Source: CANHVK01 sp044232905 (lineage in GTDB: Bacteria; Bacteroidota; Bacteroidia; Flavobacteriales_D; Crocinitomicaceae). From it: a stretch of 27,315 nucleotides of DNA. The stretch lies in the NCBI GenBank assembly GCA_044232905.1, contig JBIIKZ010000027.1, positions 1 to 27,315 on the forward strand, read 5' to 3'. Shown here piece by piece: positions 8,035 through 15,923 of the stretch (positions are counted from its first letter, which is position 1; every line of letters starts with the position of its first letter). Under the pieces are notes generated by a model. That model saw nothing but the letters and a program-made list of their open reading frames with translations, did not search any database and was not told where the DNA came from. The translations under genes and the position numbers were made by a program.

Positions 8035-8103
8035 ACTTCTAAAACAAGCTATAAAACAAGATATATTGCTTAATTTTATAATTATAGTATAAAACAAACA
8101 AAT

Positions 8104-9216
8104 ATGATACTTCAAATCGGTCGCCTTAAATTATTAATCATCAGTGTTTTTACATTATTCCTTTTCTTTTTCGCTCCTAATTTACGGATGTTAATTATTG
8201 GTCAAAAAACAGAAGGAACCGTTTTTAAATTAAATGCATTTACAGCAGGAGCGCATAACTCACGAGTTAATTTCATTGCAGCAAACACGAAAGAATACCG
8301 ATTTGAAATAAATTCTAATGTAAAGGGTACAGCTATGGTTATTTACGACCCGAAAAATCCAGAGGATGCTTACCTTTTTAATTTTATGAATTTTGTATTG
8401 GAAAAAATCATATTTATTTTATTAACTGCTATTCCAGCTACTATTTTCGTCTTTTTCTTTTTGAAGAAAAACCAATATTTATTTATTGATTTAAAACGAT
8501 TTAAATTTAGTAAAGGATTAAAGCGATGGACAGAGGCTGATGCAGATATTTTTAATCATTTGGCAAATCAACCACTTACTTATTCCATTAAACCTTATGA
8601 ATATGCTTATTTAATCCATTCAGAGGCAATATTCACTCATAAACTAATTGCAGTAACCTTACAATATTTATTTCTAAACAACTACATTGAAATAACGATG
8701 AAATTAGTTCAAGTTAACAAAACGGATGATAAACAAAAACCAAGACCTTTTGTTCAGTTAGGATCTAGTTATACACCTACTCAAAATTTTTCGATCATTG
8801 AAAATGAACTATTATCGATTTTTTCTTCGAGTGCCAGTTTGCGTTTGCACGAAATTAGAATGAAGCTACAACAAAAATTTGGTCCAAACTTTGAAAAGTT
8901 GCACACGGAAATAATTAAGCCATTTTTTGAAAATTCAGTATTATTCAATCAAGGTAAACCAAATGAATTAGGAAAACAAGTATTATCTGAAGTGAATGCA
9001 CGTATCCTATTTATTGAAAAACATGTAGATGATTTAAGAAATGGTTATTTAATTGAGCTATCTAAATTATTAAGTAATTTAAATGATTGTTGGTTGTTTA
9101 TTCCAATAGAAACGTTAGATAAAATTAAAACAGCATTGCTTTTAAGAAAAAATGAAATATCACCTGAAATTTTCACGAAGATTACTTCGTCCTATTTAAA
9201 AATAACTATTAAATAG
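8104..9216 (+). CDS. Two-TM protein with DUF3592-like region; function unknown
   Basis: 370 residues. Two hydrophobic segments (about 8-31 and 98-121) bracket a stretch of about 65 residues, beginning GQKTEGTVFKL and ending MVIYDPKNPEDAY, that resembles the DUF3592 extracytoplasmic beta domain. The C-terminal 230 residues look cytoplasmic, helical and lysine-rich. The part KPYEYAYLIHSEAIF (163-177), followed by the helix LIAVTLQYLFLNNYIEI, recalls the winged-helix-like repeats of TIGR04222 and DUF2207-type membrane proteins (pattern: PYE-x-AYL, then L-x-x-L-x-x-x-G/N-x-I). That resemblance is from memory and is weak. The gene stands alone between two minus-strand units and its 3' end converges on the LRR gene with a 36-bp gap. 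I do not recognise a function. Confidence 0.75.
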   Translation: MILQIGRLKLLIISVFTLFLFFFAPNLRMLIIGQKTEGTVFKLNAFTAGAHNSRVNFIAANTKEYRFEINSNVKGTAMVIYDPKNPEDAYLFNFMNFVLEKIIFILLTAIPATIFVFFFLKKNQYLFIDLKRFKFSKGLKRWTEADADIFNHLANQPLTYSIKPYEYAYLIHSEAIFTHKLIAVTLQYLFLNNYIEITMKLVQVNKTDDKQKPRPFVQLGSSYTPTQNFSIIENELLSIFSSSASLRLHEIRMKLQQKFGPNFEKLHTEIIKPFFENSVLFNQGKPNELGKQVLSEVNARILFIEKHVDDLRNGYLIELSKLLSNLNDCWLFIPIETLDKIKTALLLRKNEISPEIFTKITSSYLKITIK

Positions 9217-9252
9217 CAATTATTTTTTACTTTTTTGAAAATAAATATTAAA

Positions 9253-10422
9253 CTAATAAGCTTCTTCGCTTTTCCTTTTCAATATTTTTTTCTGTTCTGA
9301 AGATATTTTCAGATTTTTATTTCCATTGATATTAATGTATTTTATATTCGGCATTATCCATAGTTCATTTGGCATTTCTTTCAGTTTATTTGCCTGTACA
9401 TCCAAACGTGTGAGATTAAATAATTCAGTAAGTTGTTTAGGGATTGTTAATAATTGATTATCATTTATATAAAGCTCTTTTAAGTTGGTTAAATTCGAAA
9501 TATTTTCAGGAATATCTCCAATTTTATTATATCCAAGATTTAAAATTTCTAAATTAAAAAGCCGTGTTATAACTTCCGGGAAAACAGGCATTTCTAAAAA
9601 TGTCATTTCCAACTCTTTCAAAGAAGTTAATTGTGAAAAATTTTCATCCAGTTTCATTAGTGGGTTAAAACTTAAATTTAAATATACCAAAGCCTTCAAT
9701 TTGGAGATCTCTTTTGACAATTCTTTAATACCATTTTCCTGTAAATCTAATCGTGTAAGATTTTTCAATTCACCAATAGAAGCAGGAATCACAAATAGTT
9801 TATTCCTAGCTAAATTGAGTGTTTTTAAACTTAAAATAGCTGAAATACTATTAGGATATAGAGTAAATCGATTGATAGAAAGACCTAATCCTTCTAATTT
9901 AGAAAGCGTCGTTATGGATTTTGGTAAAGATGAGATTTTATTGTTACTTGCTTCTAACCAAAATAAATTTGAAACATTACCAATGTTTTCTGGAAGCATG
10001 GAAATTTTATTAATTGAAATATCTAATTCTTTTAAATTTTTAAGTTCGCAAATGGAATTTGGAAGTGCTATTAATTGGTTGTGGCTAATATTTAACGTTC
10101 TTAATTTGATTAATTTACCGATTGATTCAGGAAGTTTTGTAATGTTGTTATTTGAAGCGTGCAGGTAATTAAGTTTTACTAATTTACCTATAGATTCTGG
10201 TAAATTAGTTAATCTATTATGCGCAACATTTAATTCCTCAAGATTTGTTAATTGCGCTACTACATCTGGTAATTTTTTAAGTTTTGTATAACTCAAATCG
10301 AGTTTGTAAACGTTTAATGGATTTTTTAAAGCGTCATTTATATCCGTATATACTTTTTCACGTTGCGTAAAACAAATACTGCAAAGACTAATAAAAAAAA
10401 TTAAAAGACTGTTTTTTTTCAT
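9253..10422 (-). CDS. Secreted leucine-rich repeat protein
   Basis: 389 residues with an N-terminal signal peptide (MKKNSLLIFFISLCSICFTQ, cleavage near residue 20). It is followed by about 14 consecutive 23-residue leucine-rich repeats from about residue 38 to 370, each of the pattern L-x-x-L-x-x-L-x-[IVL]-x-x-N-x-[LIF]-x-x-[LI]-P-x-x-[IL]. No other domain, sorting signal or enzymatic motif is visible; the last 20 residues are basic. Such repeats form curved protein-binding surfaces; the partner is unknown. The start overlaps the stop of the upstream MFS gene in an ATGA arrangement (10419-10422), so translation is probably coupled. There is no type IX secretion C-terminal domain, so the product is probably periplasmic. 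Confidence 0.88.
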   Translation of the reverse strand: MKKNSLLIFFISLCSICFTQREKVYTDINDALKNPLNVYKLDLSYTKLKKLPDVVAQLTNLEELNVAHNRLTNLPESIGKLVKLNYLHASNNNITKLPESIGKLIKLRTLNISHNQLIALPNSICELKNLKELDISINKISMLPENIGNVSNLFWLEASNNKISSLPKSITTLSKLEGLGLSINRFTLYPNSISAILSLKTLNLARNKLFVIPASIGELKNLTRLDLQENGIKELSKEISKLKALVYLNLSFNPLMKLDENFSQLTSLKELEMTFLEMPVFPEVITRLFNLEILNLGYNKIGDIPENISNLTNLKELYINDNQLLTIPKQLTELFNLTRLDVQANKLKEMPNELWIMPNIKYININGNKNLKISSEQKKILKRKSEEAY

Positions 10423-11777
10423 ATTTCCAAAATTCCTAATCTACGACCGATTACTTTTTCTTCTTTAGGAACGAACCATAGTAAAATAAATCCAATTAAA
10501 AAGAAAACGCCAATTGAAATAACCGAGAAACGCAAATCTCCAGTAACAGCTTCAATCATTCCGAAGAAAAATGTACCTAACACAATTCCTAATTTTTCGG
10601 TCACATCATAAAAAGAGAAATAACTCGCATGGTCTTTTGTTTCTGGTAAAAATTTAGAATATGTCGAACGTGCAATCGCTTGTACTCCGCCCATTACTAA
10701 TCCAACCGTAGCCGCTAATATATAAAATTGCATCGGTGTTGTGATAAAATATGCACCTATACAGATAATCAACCAAATGGAGATTGCAAGCATTAATGTT
10801 TTTATATTTCCGATTTTACTAGATAGTCGTGACATACAAAAAGCACCAAAAGCACCTAAAATTTGAATCAATAAGATTGCGATTATTAATCCGGATTTTT
10901 CGCCTCCTTTAGGCCAATTGATTTCTTTCGAAGCGAAAATAGTTGCCATAAGCATTACTGTTTGTACTCCTGTGTTGAAGAAAAAGAACGAATACAAGTA
11001 TTTTTTTAAACGTTTTGTTTTTTTGAATTTACGATAAACGATATATAACTCTCTGAATCCTCGCCATAAACCTCTTTTGGGTTTTCTACCATACACATTG
11101 TTAGGTAAAACACGATAGGTAATTTGACTAAAAACGATCCACCAGATACCTACAAAAACAAAACACCATTTGGTAGGATAATCTAATACTTGAATCCAAA
11201 CAAGACAAAAAATTAGCAGTAACATAGATCCAAAATACCCCATGCTAAAACCACGTGCGGAAATTTTATCTTGGTCTTGTGGTTCAGCAATTTCTGGTAA
11301 AAATGCATTGTAAAACACTAAGCTATTCCAAAATCCGATACTTCCAAAAAAGACAGACAACATCCCAAATTCTATATGCTCAGGATTAAACCAAAATAAA
11401 GAAATACAAGCGAATGAACCTAGATAACAAAAGAAACGCATAAATTTCTTTTTACTTCCTGTGTAATCAGCTATCCCAGATAGCATTGGTGAAAGAAAAG
11501 AAACAACTAAAAAAGAAGCTGAAAGCACGAAAGAAAGTAAAACAGAATTTGTTATGTTTAAACCAAGAAAATCTACTTTAATAGCTACTCCAGCTGGTAA
11601 TTCTAATTCTTTTGCTCTTTCAACCGTAGTATTAAAAAATCTTGCTTTGAAATTATTCGTAGTGACTGTATCATAAAAAATAGGAAAAATAGCGGAGGAA
11701 ATAACCAAATTATAGACAGAATTCGCCCAATCGTAAAATACCCAACCTCTAATTATTTTTTTATTTCCTTTTTCCAT
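10419..11777 (-). CDS. MFS transporter, UMF1 (Atg22-like) family
   Basis: 452 residues with about 12 hydrophobic segments. The N-terminus GWVFYDWANSVYNLVISSAIFPIFY is the signature of the UMF1/Vacuole-effluxer (Atg22-like) branch of the major facilitator superfamily. Further matches are SPMLSGIADYTGSKKKFM in the TM2-3 loop and GGVQAIARSTYSKFLPE in TM10-11. Bacterial members have no established substrate; yeast Atg22 exports amino acids from the vacuole. The gene is first in a two-gene unit with the LRR gene. It begins 62 bp downstream of the LYS1-like gene of the operon at 11840-15747, so it might be a read-through member of that operon. Only a TATTTTCG box (plus 11802-11809) suggests a separate promoter. 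Confidence 0.9.
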   Translation of the reverse strand: MEKGNKKIIRGWVFYDWANSVYNLVISSAIFPIFYDTVTTNNFKARFFNTTVERAKELELPAGVAIKVDFLGLNITNSVLLSFVLSASFLVVSFLSPMLSGIADYTGSKKKFMRFFCYLGSFACISLFWFNPEHIEFGMLSVFFGSIGFWNSLVFYNAFLPEIAEPQDQDKISARGFSMGYFGSMLLLIFCLVWIQVLDYPTKWCFVFVGIWWIVFSQITYRVLPNNVYGRKPKRGLWRGFRELYIVYRKFKKTKRLKKYLYSFFFFNTGVQTVMLMATIFASKEINWPKGGEKSGLIIAILLIQILGAFGAFCMSRLSSKIGNIKTLMLAISIWLIICIGAYFITTPMQFYILAATVGLVMGGVQAIARSTYSKFLPETKDHASYFSFYDVTEKLGIVLGTFFFGMIEAVTGDLRFSVISIGVFFLIGFILLWFVPKEEKVIGRRLGILEI

Positions 11778-11839
11778 ACTTTGAGATGAAAGATTTTTAA
11801 ACGAAAATAAAAGACTATTTCCATTTATTTATTTTGCAT

Positions 11840-13054
11840 TTAATCATTCACGTATTCCTGTAGGTAAGCAAAACCATCGGTTAATTTGCCATCCAATGTT
11901 GTTTCACTTCCTCTTCCGATGATATTGTCAGGATCTCCATTAAAGAAAGTTGGTAAAATAAATTGAATAAAGTCGTTCCCGAAATCTTCCGAAGCGTCTT
12001 TTGGTAATTCACATGGAAGATTATCGACTGCCATAACTGTTATAGTTCCATCTTGACGGTAATCTGTTTCTTCCGCGGTCTTTGGGTTGTATCCGTAAAT
12101 TGGATCAGCAATCGTACTTGGTCTTAATGTAGATGCGATTGGTCCAGCAATATCACATGAAATATCTGCTACCACTTTCAAGCGTAAATTCTCTTTTTGC
12201 AAATCTTCTTTCGTCAATAAATTTGGAGATTTATTCGACCAAAAATGACACGCAACATACATGTCTGATTGATCTATGTAGGTAGGAAGTATGGATTTAA
12301 AGTTAGTTGGATTTGTGTAAAATTCTTTTTTATCGAATTCATTTCCTTCATTGTGCGCATAATAATCACCAACTTCTAAATGCGTAAAAACTGCTTGATT
12401 AAACTCTTTTGACAAATATTCGTTTGGAGCAACCTCCATGATTGGTAACAGATGTAAAATCTCACGTGCTCCAAACCCTACTCGCCCAAAACCAGTCGCT
12501 ACAACCTTTGTATTTGGCGGAAGAATCACTTTTTTTAATTCTTCTTCTAATTCTTTTCGGTCATGGCATTCCGTTGCTTTTTTGAGTGTATATAAATTAT
12601 TTTTTAGTCCAAAAGCTCTAAATCCATTATAACAACCAACGATACCCGCATAACGACCAAAACCAATTAAACGTTTCCCTACCTTGTTCTTAAGTACTTC
12701 ATAATCAATTAATTGAATTTTTTTAGCAAGAATTTCTTGCAGTAATTTTTTGTTATAGGATTGTTTTTTAATCGTATGCGAGAAGAACATAAAGCGTTTA
12801 TTAGGAATCAATGCTGAAACCGGTACTTCTTTTACGCCCATAATTAAATCACAAGCAGACAAATCTTCGTGTACAATAATTCCTTTTTCGGTGTATTGAT
12901 TATCTGAAAAACTTCGAATTGGACTCGGTTGAACTACGATTTCCACTTGTGGATATTCTGATTGAATTCTTTCACATTGATCGGGAGTTAACGGTACACG
13001 AAAATCAGCTGGCACCTTACCTTCTCTAATAATTCCAATTTTAAACTTTTCCAT
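11840..13054 (-). CDS. LYS1-like (saccharopine dehydrogenase family) NAD(P)-dependent oxidoreductase
   Basis: 404 residues. The layout follows the alanine dehydrogenase/transhydrogenase N-terminal fold (REGKVPADFRVPLTPDQ) with a Rossmann region containing VVATGFGRVGFGAREIL. It is closest, as I read it, to fungal LYS1 (lysine-forming saccharopine dehydrogenase). K75 in MGVKEVP and H93 in FFSHTIKKQ match the catalytic Lys/His pair. GRYAGIVGCYNGFRAFG, VADISCDIAG and VDNLPCELPKDASEDF follow the same order. Bacteria normally make lysine through diaminopimelate, so lysine synthesis is unlikely. Lysine breakdown or another keto-acid/amine reaction is possible. It is the last gene of a tight operon, 3 bp after the phosphatase gene. 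It could alternatively be a divergent alanine dehydrogenase. Confidence 0.8.
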   Translation of the reverse strand: MEKFKIGIIREGKVPADFRVPLTPDQCERIQSEYPQVEIVVQPSPIRSFSDNQYTEKGIIVHEDLSACDLIMGVKEVPVSALIPNKRFMFFSHTIKKQSYNKKLLQEILAKKIQLIDYEVLKNKVGKRLIGFGRYAGIVGCYNGFRAFGLKNNLYTLKKATECHDRKELEEELKKVILPPNTKVVATGFGRVGFGAREILHLLPIMEVAPNEYLSKEFNQAVFTHLEVGDYYAHNEGNEFDKKEFYTNPTNFKSILPTYIDQSDMYVACHFWSNKSPNLLTKEDLQKENLRLKVVADISCDIAGPIASTLRPSTIADPIYGYNPKTAEETDYRQDGTITVMAVDNLPCELPKDASEDFGNDFIQFILPTFFNGDPDNIIGRGSETTLDGKLTDGFAYLQEYVND

Positions 13055-13057
13055 ATT

Positions 13058-13747
13058 TTAAAATGTTCCCAGCGGAGCTGGCAATAAATAATTATCAATA
13101 AATTCTCTAACACAACCTTTTCCACCTTTCAGGGATAAAATTACATCTACTTGTTTTTTAACAACTTCTACAGCATCGGCTGGACAAGCAGAAAAACCTG
13201 CTACACGCATGATGCTTAAATCATTAATATCATCTCCAATAATTGCAACTTCTTCTAAAGAAATTTGCATTTCTTCTATCCAAGATTCTAATACAGAAAT
13301 TTTAGAATCACGTCCAACATAACAACGTGTCATTCCAAGCATTTCAGCGCGTTTATGCACTAATCCTCCAGTAAATCCGGAAGAAATGATTCCTAATTCT
13401 ACCTGACCTTGTTTAATAACTTCTATAATCCCCATACCGTCTTTGGTATTGAATTTCTTTTGTTGATCTGTACTTTCAGAAAAAACCATCCCTCCGTCTG
13501 TCATCACACCATCTACATCAAGAATTAGCAATTTAATTTTAGCCAATTTTTCTGTCAGATACTCATTTTTAAACAGTGGTTTGAATAAGAGTGCATGTAA
13601 ATCTAATTCATACTCTTCTGTAATTGCTTCCAACTCCACCAAGGGAATTTCAGTTACACTTTCTACTTGGAAATCACCTAAAAAAGACTCGAAATCTAAT
13701 CCGAATTTCCCACAAATCCCTCGAATATTTTGCTCTAAAAAAACCAT
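13058..13747 (-). CDS. KdsC-like HAD phosphatase with N-terminal XRE-like extension
   Basis: 229 residues. From about residue 70 it is a C0-type (capless) HAD phosphatase of the KdsC group. Visible motifs are the nucleophile D77 and D79 in LILDVDGVMTDGG, KFNTKDGMGI, motif II IISSGFTGG, K149 in GRDSKISVLE and motif III GDDINDLSIM. KdsC removes the phosphate from Kdo-8-phosphate and usually has about 170-190 residues. Here the first 65 residues are additional. Their pattern (NIRGICGKFGLDFESFLGDF ... LEAITEEYELDLHALLFKPL) resembles a degenerate XRE helix-turn-helix domain. The gene follows the DAHP-synthase-like gene with no gap, which points to a sugar-acid phosphate as substrate. Residues after the motif II serine differ from the common TGR. 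HAD family: sure; substrate: unknown. Confidence 0.82.
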   Translation of the reverse strand: MVFLEQNIRGICGKFGLDFESFLGDFQVESVTEIPLVELEAITEEYELDLHALLFKPLFKNEYLTEKLAKIKLLILDVDGVMTDGGMVFSESTDQQKKFNTKDGMGIIEVIKQGQVELGIISSGFTGGLVHKRAEMLGMTRCYVGRDSKISVLESWIEEMQISLEEVAIIGDDINDLSIMRVAGFSACPADAVEVVKKQVDVILSLKGGKGCVREFIDNYLLPAPLGTF

Positions 13748-14746
13748 TTACACGATGTTATAACCTACGCTAGTTGCTACTGGTCGTAAGGAAGAAATTA
13801 AACTTTCGAATTCTGTATGATTCAACTGTTGGGAAGCATCTGATTTAGCTACCGAAGGATCTGGATGTGTTTCAATTAACAAACCATCAATTCCCATAGC
13901 TACGCAAGCACGTGCTAAATCTGCTACACCATAAGCATACCCCATAGCGTGACTTGGATCTAATATAATGGGTAAGTTTGTATGTTGTTTTAGCCAAGCT
14001 ACACCGCATAAATCTAATGTGAAACGTGTACCTGTTTCAAACGTACGAATTCCACGTTCACATAAAATCACATTAGGATTACCACCTGAAAGAACAAACT
14101 CGGCTGCTTGAACAAATTCTTGTAAAGTTGTCCCAAAACCTCGTTTAATTAATATTGGTTTTTGTGTTTTTGCACATGCGCGAAGTATTCCTTGGTCATA
14201 CATTGCTTTCGCACCTACTTGAATAATATCCGAATATGCAATAACTTCATCAATTTGTGTTGCGTCACGTACTTCTGTTATAACCGACAATCCAAACTCA
14301 TCCCGCATTTTCTCCAATAATTTCAATCCATCTAAACCTAATCCTTGAAAACTGTATGGACTAGTTCTAGGTTTGTAACATCCTCCACGAAGAACATTAA
14401 GACCTAAACCGCTAATAAAAGTGGAGGAAGCACGAATTTGTTCTTCACTTTCCACAGAACAAGGTCCTCCAATAATTACGGTATTCTTTGTATCCCCACC
14501 AATCAATACATTTCCGAACTGAACAGAACGTTTTTTTGCAGAAAATTTACTAGAAGCTAATTGTAAATCATTTGGAAAAACCCAAGAATTCACCGTTTTA
14601 TCTACTAATATCGTTGGAACTTCTTTTACTCCTGAACCTGTAATCAAATAGTTCTCCTGTTCATAAACTATGTGAAATGCTTTGATTTCTGAAGCGATTT
14701 TAGCTGCTTCCTGTTCGTTAATATTTTTTTGTAGTTGAATTATCAT
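13748..14746 (-). CDS. Type I-beta DAHP synthase family enzyme with ferredoxin-like N-domain
   Basis: 332 residues. About the first 65 form a ferredoxin-like regulatory domain (ACT-like), as in Thermotoga-type enzymes, followed by the PEP-aldolase barrel. Metal ligands C96 (IGGPCSVES), H266 (DPSHAMG), E292 (IETHPDP) and D303 (KSDASQQL) and the catalytic K201 (LIKRGFG) are all present. GGCYKPRTSPYSFQG carries the KPRTS motif that marks DAHP synthases as opposed to Kdo8P synthases, so condensation of PEP with erythrose 4-phosphate is the default prediction (first shikimate step). The segment GAKAMYDQGIL at 178-188 departs from the usual GAR-N-x-QN-x-xLL. The start overlaps the epimerase-CBS gene stop (ATGA) and the stop abuts the phosphatase start, so the genes are translated as a unit. 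Confidence 0.85.
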   Translation of the reverse strand: MIIQLQKNINEQEAAKIASEIKAFHIVYEQENYLITGSGVKEVPTILVDKTVNSWVFPNDLQLASSKFSAKKRSVQFGNVLIGGDTKNTVIIGGPCSVESEEQIRASSTFISGLGLNVLRGGCYKPRTSPYSFQGLGLDGLKLLEKMRDEFGLSVITEVRDATQIDEVIAYSDIIQVGAKAMYDQGILRACAKTQKPILIKRGFGTTLQEFVQAAEFVLSGGNPNVILCERGIRTFETGTRFTLDLCGVAWLKQHTNLPIILDPSHAMGYAYGVADLARACVAMGIDGLLIETHPDPSVAKSDASQQLNHTEFESLISSLRPVATSVGYNIV

Positions 14747-15747
14747 ATTTCTCCTCGAATTAGGTTTACAAAAGTAACAATTCCTACAGCATTTAATCCT
14801 TCATTTAAAACGGGTAAATAAGTTATAGGAAATGCATATTTTTTTATTAGCTGTATCATCTCGTTAACAGTAGCTGTCTCTTGAATCCCAACCGATGCAG
14901 TATTAATCATCCTGGATACATCCAAATTAGATAGGTCATTTATTGAATGTAGTAGTGCTTTACGGACATCTGCGTTAGAAACTAGACCTACATATTCATT
15001 ATTTTCCTTAACGACAAGCGCAAACCCAAGTTTTCCTTTTTCAATCGTTTCGAGTACATGCTTGAATGATAAGTCTTTCACCTGAATTACCGGACTTTCT
15101 TCTAAAGGAATCATAAAATCGCGTAATACAAATTGGGATTCTACATTTCTTTTTGTAAGGTTCATTAAAGCGTGACCAATACTTGGTCCATTAAATAAGT
15201 AAGAGCCAGAAACAGAACTACTTACACCCATATTTCTCAAGATGAAAGAAACCTCACCATTTACACCTCCATCTACATGTACCGATTTTGCAGGATACAA
15301 TTTTTTGAATTTACGAATTTTCGAAAAATTAAAGGTATCAAATACTCCTCCACTTTGCCCTGGTATAGTAGCCATGACTAAAATAAAATCAAATTCATCG
15401 TACTCGTTGAACACAGAAACATCCGTTGGTGTTATGACAGCTAATCCTTTTTTACCTTTAAAATTAGAAGGTAATTCTATTTTTTCTTTTAAATCTTCGT
15501 ATTGAAATGTTACATATTCTACTGGATTGTCTCGTAATAAATCTTTGTATTTACTCGGGTATGGAGTAATAATATGTAGGTCGATCGGTAAATCACACCA
15601 AGTTCTAATGGTTTTTATATCCTCAAAAACAGAAACGTCATCATTACAATCCACATGTAATAAATCAACCTGATGCACTTGTAAATCTAAAATAACGTCT
15701 TTTAGTGGACGTTTCTTATCGCTATAAATAGATGCAGAAATTTTCAT
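14743..15747 (-). CDS. Ribulose-phosphate 3-epimerase domain fused to a CBS pair
   Basis: 334 residues in two parts. Residues 1-200 are a ribulose-phosphate 3-epimerase-like TIM barrel: SASIYSD near the start, H31 and D33 in LLHVDCND, H58 in IDLHIIT, the phosphate loop ATIPGQSGG, and D159 in VHVDGGVN. These fit the metal ligands and the two catalytic aspartates of the family. Residues about 208-334 are two CBS domains (YVGLVSNADVRKALL in the first, VGIVTFVNLIRGEI in the second) that resemble the CBS pair of arabinose-5-phosphate isomerase (KdsD/KpsF). Plain Rpe has about 220 residues and no CBS. It is first in the operon; CBS pairs usually sense nucleotides or sugar nucleotides. Whether the substrate is ribulose 5-phosphate is inferred. 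Confidence 0.85.
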   Translation of the reverse strand: MKISASIYSDKKRPLKDVILDLQVHQVDLLHVDCNDDVSVFEDIKTIRTWCDLPIDLHIITPYPSKYKDLLRDNPVEYVTFQYEDLKEKIELPSNFKGKKGLAVITPTDVSVFNEYDEFDFILVMATIPGQSGGVFDTFNFSKIRKFKKLYPAKSVHVDGGVNGEVSFILRNMGVSSSVSGSYLFNGPSIGHALMNLTKRNVESQFVLRDFMIPLEESPVIQVKDLSFKHVLETIEKGKLGFALVVKENNEYVGLVSNADVRKALLHSINDLSNLDVSRMINTASVGIQETATVNEMIQLIKKYAFPITYLPVLNEGLNAVGIVTFVNLIRGEI

Positions 15748-15923
15748 TGTTTAAAAATACAAATTTTCAGTTTACAAATTACAGCCCTTACTTGAGCGCT
15801 TGCTATAATTGAATAATTAGAAAATAAAATAAGAATAAGTAATGTGACAAGATTGAACTATAAACCGAAAAGTTTACCACTATTTTTTTTTATCTTTACT
15901 TATTGATTCAGTTGATTAAATCC

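Noticed and set aside
9485..10168. 227-codon plus-strand frame over the LRR gene
   Set aside because: It mirrors the 23-residue repeats on the other strand; the minus-strand product has a signal peptide and regular LRRs.
15903..15923. TTG start for the TPR protein
   Set aside because: It adds seven residues ahead of a normal signal peptide; ATG 15924 gives a standard signal peptide.
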